Of a DNA stretch of 64,000 nucleotides, positions 50,397 through 63,900 are shown piece by piece. This DNA comes from Neurospora intermedia (lineage: Eukaryota > Ascomycota > Sordariomycetes > Sordariales > Sordariaceae). Positions within the stretch are counted from its first letter, which is position 1; each line of letters opens with the position of its first letter. The DNA lies in contig BTPP01000004.1 in the NCBI GenBank assembly GCA_037102815.1, positions 1,302,001-1,366,000 on the forward strand, read 5' to 3'. Both the position numbers and the translations under genes were made by a program. A model generated the notes under the pieces. The model saw only the letters and a program-made list of their open reading frames with translations, was not told the origin of the DNA and made no database searches.

Positions 50397-51582
50397 GTGT
50401 TGAACAGTTAAATGACTTGCACAATACCTGTCAACGACACCAAATGGTTACTCAGCTGAAAAGTCGTAGGGATAAACCGAACACCTCATTGTCGACATAA
50501 TACACCTCTTCTATGGATCTATGCGTCTTTCGTATACTATTTGAGTGAATTCAGCACTTCCTTGACCAGAGCTCTCTCGTTCAAATGGCTGGCGTGTTGA
50601 AGAGGAGGCAACCTGAAGCCATCTGGCAGCTAGTCTAGGAGCTTGGGTCCAGGAGGCAGAGGGTGGTTGGTTGGTTGGTTGGTACCAATTGAGGGTAATG
50701 AGGGTAATGAGGGAGCTTACCCCGGATTACTACCCCTAATATATACACATTATATCTGTATTGACCGTTACTCCCTCCACGCAGAAGACCTCCCGGACGC
50801 CTTTGCACTCAGATAACTCAAGCACAGCATCGCATCTGGGGAAACCGGGCAGGTACCACCGGTGCTAGCTTCCGAGTACCATACTGGAGTGAAGGGACGG
50901 ATTTGTCCTCTCGTTCCTGCGTCCCAAGGTGCTGTCAGCCGGTCAAGCATTTAGCTGAAGTGTAACACTCAGTCAGCCCTATAAGTAAGTATATTTTGGA
51001 ACATCAAAAGCTTCGTACTCCCCTGACGGAGGCGTCTATAGTTATAATCGATCCCTCGTCAACACCACGTTATGAACTGATACCAGACCTCCCGTACTTT
51101 CCATGTCTTGACTCATGCTAAACATGAGACAATGCTGCTGTCCCGTCTGGAAGTGGAGATGTAGAGCAACGTTGGCTTTATCCCTGGCAAAAAGGGGAAG
51201 AAAGAAAGAAAGGAGGAGGCGCTAAAAGAGGCACGGTAGGTATTGCGCTTGGGGTAAACAGTCCCTCTCGTCACGATATCTCTCAAGAAGAAAACCAAAC
51301 AAGTCAAGTATGCACAAGGCACTCAGTCTTTAAAACTCCAGGTGGGTTTGCCACTTACACGTCGACGGTACCTATATCACAAATCGCCTTTCTCCATGTA
51401 GATGCTTCAACATCGTATCTCTTCGCGCGAGCTTCATCTATACAGTGTATTCCACTCGGACTCCTTGAACCCCTGAAAGTAGAGGTATGTAGGTAAGCAC
51501 CATCTAGGCACTACTTGTTCCAAGAATCAACCTATTGGTACCCAGTGCTTATTTAGCCTTTTTGATATGGCTACCTAAACAG
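50397..51582. other. Intergenic region downstream of IBA57
   Basis: No gene recognised. GGTT repeats at about 50664-50683 are followed by GAGGGTAAT repeats (50691-50714). The first part should contain the 3' end of the IBA57 transcript. The rest shows only short frames. Confidence 0.6.
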
Positions 51583-53764
51583 CTAGTTACGGGTATCGAT
51601 TGAAGCTACCGGCGCATGGACACCCTGCAAACAAAACCAGCCAGCGTTTGTCTTAATCGCTTGGTTGGCCTGTCGCTGCTGTGCCCGTGCCTCCTGGCGC
51701 TGTTTTTTAGCCTCCGCCTCCTCGGTGTCTAGTAACTCCCGCTGCCGTTTTTGCTGCTCATGATGTTTCATGGTTTTTTTTTTTCCTGCTCTCGCCTTAG
51801 CTCTTCCTCGCGCTTCAGCTTCTGCAATTGTTCTTCTTCTTCTTCCTCCTCCTCCTCCTCCTCATCCTCCTCCTCCTCATCCTCCTCCTCCTCATCCTCC
51901 TCCTCCTCATCCTCCTCCTCCTCATCCTCCTCCTCCTCATCCTCCTCCTCCTCATCCTCCTCCTCCTCATCCTCCTCCTCCTCATCCTCCTCCTCCTCAT
52001 CCTCCTCCTCCTCATCCTCCTCCTCTTCCTCTTTCCGCTTCAGTTCAGTAGGTAGCAAGCCGCTGCCGCCGCTGCTGCTCTTGCAAGATCAGACGATACT
52101 CAGTCCTTTCCTTTTCCAGCTTTGCTATCGTCTTCCTCGCTTTTCTAGTGAGGATATTCGCTTCCATCCCGCTTTTTGCAGATCTCCGGCCGCTTATACC
52201 CGGGTGCGAACTGGCGCGTTTTCATGTTCCATAGCGTGCCCAGATTCTTCAACAAGGTGCTCGAACAGCGCATCGCGGCTGTCAAATTCGTCATAACAAG
52301 ACATGTAAGACCTTTTGATCCTCTTTTGTCGGCGGCCAAAGAAAGGTTCGAATTCGAACGAATCAGAAAACTCGTGAATAATCGGACGCTCTCCGGGCAT
52401 GAGATCTCGATAGTGATTGGGGTTTTTTTTGGGCGAGATGGTAGAAGAGGTATTTTCGGAAGGGGAAGGATCATTCACATCCGAGGCAGCACAAGGTCAG
52501 TGTGGGATCGATAGCTTAGGTTCTAACCTCTTCCCGATGTAAGATCGTCGAAAGCCACTGCTGCTTGTTGGAGGTCAATCCCAAGGGTCAAATGAGCGGA
52601 GTGACATATGCTTCGTGAATCTGCGCCAGCTTAGAAACGGGGTTTCGCCCATTAAGAATCTTTGGGGGGCGGAGAATAACTTACGGATTGCTCATATTCA
52701 TAACCGTTCTTTCCATGGAGACCTGAGCAAGCCACCCGTGATCCATGATCTATCTCGTCCATGTCCAATCTTTGCTGCGGGTTCGCATGCATACCTAGTT
52801 CTCATGATGAAGTCGATGCAAAACCCGGTTGAAAGACCCAAAACCTTGGGACATAAGGGAAGCATCGCATACTGGCACGGTATTGGTGTAGATGTCGTGG
52901 TTGTTCAAAGGGCGGGCGGGGCGCCGGTACACATGCAAAATACGATGGCTCCTAGTGCTCAGATATCGACCGCCACCGTATACGCATCCCGATGATGCGA
53001 ATAGCTCGGGAGCGATATATAGCCATACGTACCAATATAGTGGGTGTATAGTGTAGGGCCGGCGATGTTTCTGGCAATGCCAAAGTCTGCAAGCTTGACC
53101 TTCCATTCAGGGCCTGGCGTATCGACGAGGATATTCTTGGATTTCACAGCGGTATTAGATTTGAGTAGTAAATGTATGGCTGGAAACCCTGTTGTGATTT
53201 GTGAGGGTGGTGGGTGATATGCAGACATACCAAGCAAGGGCTTAAGATCTCTGTGGAGGAAGCCTTTTTGATGCATATGACGCAAACCGATTGCGATCTG
53301 TTTCGCAATCAAAGATCCCTCGCTTTCAGGGAGAGGTGCTGTGTCATCTATATATTGCTCGAGGTCGCCGTACGGCATAAACTCCATCGCAATGTACAGA
53401 TTACTACGAGGGTCTTCGAACCAGCCGAGGAATTGGACAAGTGCTCGTTGTTGATACTGCCCATGAGTAGAGGTGCAATCGCATCACCTGGTCAGTAATT
53501 GTTGCTTTTTGCTTCCGTTTGAACGGTAGACGCTATATTCAAATAGCAAGAACAACTCACTCACCCTGGCATCGTTCTTCTTGGAGAAAGTAGCGAGAGG
53601 TAGACCTCTCCGAATGCACCCTCTCCTAATAAGTGGATGGGACGCCATTGTTCAAAAGCGCCTCCGGGAACTGCATGGTGACGGAGCTTTGCATTTGGAT
53701 GGTGTTCATCGAAAGCACTCCCGATCCTCCATTCTTTCAGAGGGGCCTCCAAAAAGCTTTCCAT
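51583..53764 (-). pseudogene. Decayed serine/threonine protein kinase gene with C-terminal coiled-coil region
   Basis: On the minus strand, pieces of one kinase domain appear in order but in changing frames. The start at 53764 gives an N-terminus leading to the Gly-rich loop LGEGAFGEVYL. A probable intron follows (GTGAGT...CTGACCAG, about 53490-53566). Then come FLGWFEDPRSNLYIAMEFM, the catalytic loop HRDLKP, a likely second intron (about 53140-53235), NILVDT, DFGIARN, the APE motif, VDI and a C-lobe end (MDHGWLAQV). The usual VAIK lysine segment is not found. Lesions seen: a frameshift just after the Gly loop; a lost base before VQFLGW; an extra AT before the APE motif; TGA where VDI is usually followed by Trp; a further shift in the C-lobe; and a 4-base duplication before MDHGW. 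Downstream are a degenerate C2H2-like finger (MSCYDEF...H...H), a coiled coil, the (DEEEE)n minisatellite and a frame change at an A11 run before the last 60 residues. The downstream part could be a separate gene. Confidence 0.75.
51849..52030 (-). repeat. 15-base minisatellite encoding (DEEEE)n
   Basis: The unit TCCTCCTCCTCCTCA (plus strand) recurs about 11-12 times, with the single A at exact 15-base steps from 51864 to 52014. Read on the minus strand it encodes Asp-Glu-Glu-Glu-Glu repeats inside a coiled-coil frame (51768-52058). Confidence 0.9.
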
Positions 53765-54502
53765 ACTAGTTCATGAAGAAATCTTTGCTTGATGGGTCTT
53801 GCCGATGAAGGTTGTTGTTGAAGTTGGGGGCGTGAGAGGGGAGTATTCGTTTTGGGGCCGTGTTGTTGGTGTTTGACTAACGCGATTTAATCGCGACTGT
53901 TTGCTGTCAGATACCTATTTCGTATGTGCAGGTAGCTATACGAAGTATCTATACGAAATGATCTGGTCACTTCGGGGGATCAGTCCGGATCGTCCCAACC
54001 ACGCGTAAACTAGTACTTAAGGATGGGCCCACCTTCCAGTCTTGTTCTTCTTCTTTTGAGCAACAAGAAAAGTCTTTTGTCAACCATTCTCTTGACACAT
54101 AGGACCACGGAAAGCCCTTGGGAGAAGTAAAGACTGCACGGAATCCATCTCAGGTAATATGAACTTTTTGTATATCCAAAAGATGGCTCTGCTTGAGCAT
54201 AGGAGACAACAAGGGATTGAAACTGAGGAGTGTCAAACAAAACTTCGTGTCGGAGAACGCTTGCCAGGACCAAAAAGCGAGGCAATCATTGTTTGCAATG
54301 TCCACAAAGATCTCGTCTTTCAATCAACGACAGTAATTCTTTTGGATTTCTTCCACGATTACGAGATCGAATCCCTCTCTGAGAGGAGATGCTACCTGAG
54401 GGGTCTTCACGCTTGTACAAGAAGATCTCAAAATTGATGAGTGTCAGTGTTGGGTTTGCCAGTTTCGGAGCCACGAAACACAACTCGCAAATCGCCCGTT
54501 TT

Positions 54503-54533
<31 letters not shown>

Positions 54534-55666
54534 CCTTTTTTTTTCTTCTTCTTTTTCCCGTCAGTGTCAGCAATCTTAATATCTCATGGTTCTGAACATG
54601 CAAGGTCAATGGCTGCTGCATGTTCAAAACTTCAATGCTTCTGTCGTACTCACTCTCTACTAAGAAATATTTTGATCACAACCAAGCAATGCATTCTTTC
54701 ACGATTTCTGAATCTTATGACTGTTCGTTCCCTTATATCCACACTCTGGTGGTACTACCTCCATTATGCTAAACATCTGGTGTAGGTATCTCAAGGTCTA
54801 TGAAAGCGACAGGGAAATGCAAATGATTCCTAAACTTTTGACAACCGTCCATACCTAAGCCGAACCGTGTACCCGAGCGCCGAAAATGCTGAACCAGATG
54901 CCTGTAAGCAAATTCTTATGCGTCCATCCTAGAAAACTGGCCACTATGATGACCGAGAGATACAGAAGCAAAGTTGAATATGTCCAACGAGATGTGAACA
55001 TGGATACAAATATAAGAACAAATAACATGAAGACCATGTAGGTCTGAACTCAACCCTGGCTTTCCAGGGCAATGCACCCGTCCAGCATCTATCCTCTCTC
55101 TCTTTTGGTCAAACTTGACAATTGTGTGTCCATAGCCTGTTGTACATCCTGCAAGCATATGAGAGAAAGAGTGAATTGCGGCATCGATTGGGTGACTGAT
55201 CTTATGAAGTTGTACTTGCAAGTCAAGCACGTAGTATAACAGTGAATTTGTGCCTTTATTGAAGGAAAGAGCAAACATCGTGGTGTAGTGGAAGCGTTGT
55301 ATCCGTATCCCATCGAATACTGGCAGTCGATCGTTGGTGGCAGACTACCACACGCTTTGCTGGTGAAGTAGAATAACTAGGCAGAATCTCCGAAAAGAAG
55401 CCATAGTTGCTGCGGCGAGATATGCTGATGTACATGTCTGTGAAATCTCACTGCAGGGGATATTGTTGCCGATTGTGTGATACCGTCTCAAGGCGGTGGT
55501 ACTCCATGGCTTGATGTCGATTACTTGTAGAATGCGGCCTTCCTCGTGCATCGGTGGACCGCATATCGAACCATATTGAGAAGTGCCGACCATTGAAAGG
55601 TCAGGTTGAAGCAAGACAGTGCTGGGGCGCAGTGTCATAGCTTTGGGCAAGATCCTATTGAGATCT
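53765..55666. other. Intergenic region between kinase pseudogene and PUS7
   Basis: No gene recognised. A pyrimidine-rich CTT/T tract spans about 54499-54559. Short frames on both strands (for example 54010-54285 and 54916-55278, minus) show no domain. The part next to 55667 probably holds the PUS7 3' untranslated region. Confidence 0.55.
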
Positions 55667-58474
55667 CTAGTTTCCATCAAAGGAGACGTCGTCAGCGGCG
55701 TCGTCCTCCTCCAAAGTGCCCATGAGCTCACGGAGAACAACAGTTGCATAGTTGCTGCTTCTCAGCTGGAACTTGAGAATGACCGCAAGCTTGCTGGCAT
55801 CCGGGCTACTACGGATAACCTCTGAATTATCGACAGAAGCAAGAGGGTTCTCTGAGGGGGAATGAAGAACAGGGACAATCAGATTTGCCGCCTCCTTGGT
55901 GTCGGTTGTATCGTCCTTTTCGCTGTTGGAAATGACCACCGGGTTTTCAGTATCAGCGAGTGCAGACTGGTTGCTTTGTGGAGCAGCCTCGTGGGTAAGA
56001 GCAACAGCCTCCATGCTCTCAGCCTTGGGGGCCGTGGATTCCTCAGTCAGTATGACGTCTTGCTCTTGCTTAGTGGTGCCATCCTCTGATTTGACGACTG
56101 TTTGTTGAGCGGTCGACTCGTAATAGAGATCCGATAATCCCTTGGCCAGCGTCGGCGTCCCGGTGGCGCTGGAGGAGATGATGCCATTGGTAGCACTATT
56201 GGCAACATTTTCGTTAATTTGCTCGACAGGCACCTTGGTCTCATACTCCTCCGTGTGACGCGCGATCTTAACGCGCTTGTCACTGCCGTCAAGCCCGGTC
56301 TGGATCCAAGTTTCTCTGGCCACAACCACTCCATCAGACTCCAGTGACTCGGGGGCCTTGCGACGACGTTCGTTGGTAATTGCCTGGTCATACTGGGCAG
56401 TGTTGTTGGTGAAGTGCGCCCAATTGGCAAGGAGAGGCGGAGATGTGCGGGCCTTGGCCGTGGCGGCCTTCTTCTTTGCATTGGCCGCATTGCAGAAGTC
56501 CAGGTCCGTAGGATACATCTGTTCTGTGTCATCGTTGTAGACGCGGATAGCATATTGAGGTTCGCCGATAAACCGGCCCAACATATGACGATAGTTGCCG
56601 CTAAGACTGAACTCCTTTTGGCGGCGACGCATGTCGTACGGATCCAAGCCACCGTTTTCTGTCTTCTTCATGAAGTCAACATATGCCTTGCCAATCTCGT
56701 TCCGCGGGTAGATCACGTCGTAGCCAGGTGTAGGTAGGACAACGTCGAAAATGGTGTATTTTCCGCTTGCGATGTCTTCTTGTGTGAGGGCACGGGCTTG
56801 AGCGTAAAAGTTTTCGTTGTCCTCGGAATCGGCCTCAGCAGGCGACTGGTCATTGCTGACCAATACCAGATCCCCTTCGACGACTGTAGGTCCGTACATG
56901 GCCCATCGCTTGCTGGCCATGTGATTCCAGACGTAGGATTGATAGGCGTGGATGTACATCATGCGCATACCACGAGTGATGCTCAGAAGGGCGCCCATGA
57001 AGTCCTTCGAGTTCTTGCCAAGATGGCGGATGATGGCTGCCTCCGAGCTGAACCGCTTCGGAAGGATGGCCAATGCCTTCTCGGCGTTCCGGGTAGTCTT
57101 CCAGATGGTGATGGCCTTTGCACGATTGTAATCATCGCGGCTATTGTGGAAATCGTTAGTGTGGGCGGGCTCCTGCTCTTCAAGGTCGAACGCCTCATGC
57201 AAGAAGTGGTCCTCGACATGGAGGATGTCGTCAAGCACACCCTCGTAGTCCTCCTTTAGCACCTTCATGCCCAAGAGGTGGGTACCAATCGCATAGGTAC
57301 CGAAACGTTGGAGGCCGTAATAGTTGATGTAGCCATGGCGCTGGAGGTAGGCCAGACCAAACTCAACTGCTTCTCGCAACTTCCTGACGCGCTGGTCGAC
57401 AGAGCATCCCGCGCCTCCGAGCGGTTTGCAATTCTTGAGCGTGATTACGAACTCGTTGCCGCCGTGCTGACCCAACTGGAGAGGCTCCTTGGAATGAGAG
57501 AAATCACCAACCTTGATGTTGGGCAGGCGTGTGTTGAGCCAAATCAAGTTCGAGGCTCGCTGGCGGTGTACGCTGATGCGTTGAACTGTACCAGCGCGAC
57601 GATCCTTGGTTCCAGCGAAGCCAAAGTTGGTGGCCTTCACCTTGAGTAGACGAGCGATGGTGTTCACCGCGTCCATGGTATCCTTGTTCTCCTTGTACAT
57701 GGTGAAGTGGAGATACTCGCCGCCCAGCTGAGTGAAGCTTTTGCTCTGGTCCCGTGAGCGGCTGTTGTTGCTGTTATTGGCGCGGGGTCCATGTCCACCC
57801 ACCCGATTATTCTTTGACCACTTTGAAGGGGTAGCGGTGATGACGCCAGTGTTATTGGCGAGTGTCTCGATGCGATTGTCGAAGATACGGCGGATCTCTT
57901 GGTGAAGGCTAGCGCGCTGGGCGCGATCGGTGATGGGATCAAAAACCACAGTCCGCTCTCCAGCGGAAATGGTCTGCTTCGCCTGAACAGCTTCGTCGAG
58001 CTTGATCAGCTTCTCAGTGGCCGACTCACCAATCAAGTCGACCAGCTTTTTCCTGTCTTCATCGGAGACAGGCTTGATTTCGATTCCGGGCTCAGTGGAA
58101 GGAGCGACAGTTTCTGGTGTAGGTTTGGCTGGTGCAGGCTATGTATGGAATTAGTACAGAAAAATTGACGAATATTACCTATGGCATGCAACAACAAACC
58201 TTGGGTACCGATGGCTGCTGCTCCTCATACTCGCGGAGGTGAACGGTTGTGCCATCCTTGCGGATTTCATAAACGAGGAAGTCGGTATAGCTGTATATAT
58301 AGTCAGAATTAGCTGCACATCAAGTCAAAGTGATTAGCTTGGGTGAAGAGCTTACCGCTTTCTGATGTCACCAGTCCAGGAGAAGTTGATGGAAGCTGAG
58401 CGTTGCGTGATGCCGAGATTCTTCTCTGAAGCAGCACGCACAGCAGGCACATGAGTGCCCTGGCGCTGAGCCAT
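55667..58474 (-). CDS. Pseudouridine synthase PUS7 (TruD family), three exons
   Basis: Exons on the minus strand: 58474-58356, 58290-58200 and 58138-55667, giving 893 residues. Introns of 65 and 61 bases have GTAAG...CAG and GTTTG...TAG ends, and the frame is kept through both. Family role: converts specific uridines to pseudouridine in tRNA, U2 snRNA and mRNA, in nucleus and cytoplasm. Seen: the TruD signature NFGFAGTKDRRAG with the catalytic Asp near residue 249, a long TRUD domain to about residue 650, and the conserved end (KFQLRSSNYATVVLREL). Before that end lies an acidic, Ser/Thr/Glu-rich insert of about 200 residues, expected to be disordered. Exon 1 starts at the ATG giving MAQRQGTHVPAVR; exons 1-2 carry the conserved N-terminal motif YTDFLVYEI. 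The gene is divergent from the alpha-actinin gene 2.5 kb away. Confidence 0.94.
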
Positions 58475-60993
58475 GTTGAAGATGAGCTAGGATAAGGTTA
58501 TTTCGACAAGTATGGCGCGTGACGATGCTGGCAGATATCGTTACAAGATATGGAACCGACGATAACTGAGTGTGTGAAGGCTAGCCAAGATGCTTGAATG
58601 TTGTTGTGGTGCGATGTTGGTGTGTCAAGCTATGGAGGGAGATGCTGAAGGGTGTGTTGATGATTGCTTGAAGGATGCTAGACGTTGTAAAATAAATCTG
58701 AGCCAGACAGGGATTCGTTCTTGGTCAGTCCATTCACAGCGGAGAAAGGTACAGACAGTGGGGGTCGCAGGGACCAAACAGCGACTGCAACCGAAGGTAC
58801 CTCTACTGATGCGGTCTGAGGATTGTCGAAAGCAAAACAGCGCAACAAATGCTGAATACTTGTAAGCAAAATCTTTTCCTTTGCCCTTTGCGTGTTCGTC
58901 GTTTGCAATTTTTTTTGGCAGTGCTTTTTGTGTGAGGAGGAAGGAGAGAATGGACGAAGAAGCAGCGCTTTTGGAGACCAAAAAGTTTAGACCGCTTTCA
59001 CATTCACTGCGATGGTGAATTCTGCACTGTGGGCAGAAAAGCGCAGCTGTGGGGGTGGGCCGCGGGGCATCTCAAGTGGAAGAGATCTGTGGAGAATCTA
59101 GGGTCCTCGCTTAGTTGATTGGTCAAAATATGGCTGACACTGAGAAGTACCTTGGTACCTCTGACGTCCCGTTCCTTCCTTTGCTTGAAGGGTTTTGCAA
59201 CTCTGAAATGAATCTCCCACGGAAACTCCCCTTCACTCCTGCCCAAATCACCCAAAATTGGGGACAAACAAACGGCTGCCAGCTGACCATCCAAGAATTC
59301 GGACACGAAATTGCACAGTTCACCGAACCACTATATGTAGGTACCGGCAATGGTAAAGCCAGAACAACGGTGAGCCCTCATGTCATCTTTACTACTTCTC
59401 ATCCGGATTGGATGAATCGAACAAGACGTTGAGGTATGCTGCAGTCCAGAACTTTACCAAGGCGCCAAATCACGTCATTAGCAAAAGCCAAGCCACTCTA
59501 CGGTCTCTCTCCGTTTGCAGAATGTGCGTAGGTGGTAGAGATAGTGTGACCCGAAAGAAGACAGCAAGTTTTGAGTGAAGGATCTGAAGCGGACTCGAAG
59601 GATGGGAAATGTGGAGGGGTAAGACTATTTATTCTAGATGCCTAATCACATCAGCAAAGCAGGTCAAATTGCGAACTTTGGGGAGGCCAGATCCGGCCCG
59701 AAACATGGCTGGATTGGATGAACGGTCCGGGCTCGAGTCCCAAACCTTTGGACAAGGAACGATGCTGAAGGCGGGCTCAGGTACCCGCACGTTCGAGACG
59801 TCGAGATTCAAGCCGGCTGCATGTGAGACAGCTTGCTTGGTGTTCATGCAGAGCAGCCATTGCGCATGGCTTCTACCTCCGGCTGCGCTTGTACTTCCGC
59901 TGTTCTTACCATCGACGTGTAGCATGGTACTCACTCATATCTGGGCAATTGAGCCCATCTAGTTGAGCAGAGTACCATGGTTGTCATGGAGATGTGATCC
60001 TCTCCAAGACACAGGGCAACGGGAGCTACGGAGATCCAGCACCGAACCGAGTAGCCGGGTCAAAGTTTGAGCAACAAGTGGTTGACTTTGGTGTCCATGT
60101 TAAAGTTGAAGCAACTTCTTTCCACTCGTTACTATTTTACAGTCAACAATGGGGTGTCGTTGAACGAATTGAGGTGTGTTCCCCAAAGATGTAACCCTCC
60201 TGGAGGATCCATAACCCCACGATCGTCCAGTCTAAAGCCATGAGTCCCGTCTAGTACTGGTGTGATTGTTAGTTCGAGACCTCGTATCAACTTTCCTATG
60301 CATTTTCATAGCTAACTAATGCATGATCTTACCTTGGATACGCTATTCCTGATATTCAAAATGCTATATCAAATTCTAATAATACCTGTTATCATTCATG
60401 CCAGCCATTTCGATTTTTTCTTGAGAGGTTTAGGACTATTCAGGATGTATTTTCGTTTAGTGTACAGAGAATAGTACGGTACCTATGATAGTGTACCAAG
60501 CTAACAAATAAACCAGCACCATACTGGACTGTGTGAACTATGGAGAACCCTGGGCTGTCATGGGTCTGGTTAGACGTGCATTAACGGCGATGTGTTTCAC
60601 TGTGAACATTTACGCCAAGATACGGGATCCCTAGGAGAACATCGAGATGCTGAAGTGATGGAGTAAGGGAGAATCAGAATCTATAAAAGCGGTCGGGTAT
60701 GCCCATATTCTTCCCTCGAGTCGTTGACTTGGATAAGGCAAAGAACCCCGGCCGGACCTGGGAATATCAGTCACAAAGTCACAAGAACAACAACTTGACC
60801 TCGGTTTGAGGCGCCAAACAAGACAAACTAACTCCCTGAGAAGTGCAACTACATCCAATCGAACGGACACTGTCACCCCTGACGGTCCACTGCAAGCAAC
60901 GCTACCATCGAATAAACGTTATCGACAAGTGCAATCTCTCAGAGACCGGAGAGGTTCCCCAACCGGTCGGCAATCAGCCAGTCATAGCAAAGA
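58475..60993. other. Divergent intergenic region between PUS7 and alpha-actinin
   Basis: About 2.5 kb with promoters expected at both ends. No conserved element, tRNA or further gene could be supported. Frames of 100-117 codons (59115-59432 and 59609-59962, plus) have no recognisable domain and overlap frames on the other strand. Confidence 0.55.
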
Positions 60994-63900
60994 ATGGAGA
61001 TGCCGGGGGTGGAGATCGGCGAGCCAGGGCCGTCAGCGCAAAGTGGACAGCCGGCAGCGGCTCTGCCAGACCCAGCAACTGCCCCTGCTAGAGCAGCCGC
61101 CCAGTCACCCACCCAATCCACTAACAGCACGACCTCCACCAGCGGCCCAGCCAGCTTGGCGAGGCCCAGGTCCAGCACCGGCGCCAGCACCAGCAGCCGA
61201 AGCGGGAGTTGGGGGGAGACGCACTCGGGAGGCCCAGCCCAAGTCGAAAAGTTCCCCGACTTGCCCACCCACACCACTAGTCCCGAACATCAACAGCAGC
61301 CTCTCCATCATCCTCATCATCGCCATCACCATCACCACCAGCCTGCGTCCGAGGCTGTGAGACGAGACGGTACCTGCGCCCACGCTGCTGAAGGAACCCC
61401 AACCCCCCCAGCAGCACCAGCAGCAGCAGCAACACCAACCCCCGTCCCCAGGCTACCAAATACCGACCACACCGAACTTGCAAGTCCCGGACCGCCGCCC
61501 ACCGCGTCTTTTCCTGCCATCGGCCGTCCTCCATCGCTTTCGTTCCATTCGACTGCTTCGTCGTCTGATCACTCGAGTTCGCTATCAGACGGAGACTTGG
61601 TCTTTGATTCGCGTCGATCATCCGTTGTCACCAGCGCCTCGACCTCATCCGCATACAACTACCCCCTATCTTCATCCTGCCACCAGCCCGACTCCTCCCC
61701 GGAGCACCCGCTCACGCGCACTCGGCGGGACGCCAAACAATTGCATGCCGCCCGTTTAGAGCGCTCAGGCTCGATCAGCCTAGCTCTAGCCAGCACAAAG
61801 AGGGAAGCACCAAGCCCAGGACTCCGGAACCCGACCAGATTCCAGAGGGCTTCCTCCGAACCCACCCGTGCTCCAAAGCTAGTTACGGAGCAGCCAGCCG
61901 GCTTCACAAAGATGGCTTTCGCAGAGCAACAACAGTGGATTACGGTCCAGCAAAAGACCTTCACCAAATGGCTAAACACCAAGATTGAGGTTCGCGGCCT
62001 CGAGGTCAAGGACCTGGTAAAAGACCTCAGCGATGCTGTACGTTATGGATCTCCTTTGCCCTACTCACTAATCCCAATGTTCCTTTCTGTCTTAAATCTG
62101 ACAGCTAACCCTTTTCCCACGTCAACAGGTCATGCTTATCCATCTACTAGAATGTCTTTCTGGCGACTCGCTTGGACGCTATGCCGCCAAACCGAAGCTC
62201 AGGGTCCAGCGTTTCGAGAACGCCAACCTTGCGCTAAACTTTATCAAATCACGAGGTATTCAGATGACAAACATAGGTGCCGAGGATATCGTGGATGGAA
62301 ATCGAAAGATCATTTTAGGTCTTATCTGGACACTCATTCTGCGCTTCACCATCAACGACATCAACGAAGAAGGTATGACAGCCAAGGAGGGTCTGCTATT
62401 ATGGTGTCAGCGCAAGACAGCGTGCTATGACGAAGTGGACGTCCGTGATTTCAGCGGCAGCTGGAATGACGGTCTGGCCTTCTGCGCCCTTCTCGACATC
62501 CACCGCCCCGATCTGATCGACTACGACGCCCTCGACAAGTCGGACCATCGGGGAAACATGCAGCTGGCTTTTGATATCGCTCATGCGGAGATCGGTATCC
62601 CCAAGCTGCTCGATGTTGAGGATGTGTGCGATGTTGCCAAGCCCGATGAGCGTTCGTTGATGACCTACATCGCCTACTGGTTCCACGCCTTCTCACAGAT
62701 GGAGAAGGTTGAGAATGCCGGCCGTCGTGTGGAGAAGTTCTTCAACAATATGCAAGGTGCCTGGGAGATGCAGAGCGCTTACGAGCGTAGAATGGCGGCT
62801 CTTCTCAAGGCTATCCGCGAGCAGGTCGTTTCTTGGAAGGGGTCAACCTTCGATGGCACCTATGCCGATGCTAAGGCACAGGCGTTCCAGTTTGCATCAT
62901 ACAAGAAGGGTAGGAAGAGAGAGTGGGTAGCGGAGAAGAGCGATCTCGCAACATTACTCGGAAATATCAAGACAAAGTTGGCCACATACCGACTACGGCC
63001 GTATGACCCACCAGCACATTTGAGGATGGAGGTGTTGGATGATGAATGGAGCAACTTGTCCAAGGCGGAGATGAGCCGGGGACAGTTGATCAACGAAACC
63101 ATCAGAGAGTATGTATCTTTTGTTTTCCTGGTTTTCGCGCTGAAAGTTTGCTGGAATTGCTGCTAACACCCCTACAGCATCAAAGACGCCCTCCGAAAAT
63201 CCTTTGCCGACAAAGCCAACGATTTCGCTCTTGCCCTCAACACCATGCAACTCGCCATTTCCGGGCTCGAAGGCGACGTAGAAGACCAGCTGCACCACGT
63301 CCGCAAGCTCTCCGAGAACCTGCCTCCACTAGATGCTTACCTCAAGACCATCGAGGCCGTCGATCTCAAGTGCCAGGAAGCCAACATTGAAGAAAACGAC
63401 TTCACAACCTACAGCTACGACGAGCTCTGCTACGAGCTCTCCCTCGTCAAGTCCTCCGTCTCCAAGAAGCTTGCCTTCCTCGAGAACCAGATGGTGGCCC
63501 GCAACATGACCAACCTGACACCCATCCAGCTGGAGGAGTTCGAGTCCGTGTTCCGACACTTTGACCGGGACGACACCAACTCGCTGTCCGAGCTCGAATT
63601 CAGCGCCGCCCTGGCCTCTTTGGGCCTTGTCTTCTCCGAGGACGAAATGCACGAGTACTTCCTGTCTACCTCGAACGGCCGCGACCGCGTCACGTTCGAG
63701 CAGTTCATCCGCTTTATGGTGGACGTGACCGAGGACCAGAACACGGCCGAGCAGGTGTTCCAGTCCTTCCGGGAAGTCGCCGACGGGAAACCCTACGTGA
63801 CCGAAATGGACCTCCGCCACTCGTTGGTCCCCGACGAGGTGATCGAGAAACTCATCGAGATCATCCCGAAGCACACGGGCCCGGACATGCAGAGCGACCG

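Noticed and set aside
54286-54627. Minus-strand frame with a long Lys/Arg run
   Set aside because: The run is the translation of the CTT/T tract at 54499-54559, and the rest shows no domain.
59728-59745. GGGCTCGAGTCCC resembling a tRNA T-arm
   Set aside because: No matching acceptor stem, D-arm or anticodon arm could be placed around it.
60806-61360. 184-codon plus-strand frame overlapping the start of alpha-actinin
   Set aside because: It is out of frame with the conserved gene and rich in simple Pro/Ala/Arg repeats, so it is a shadow.
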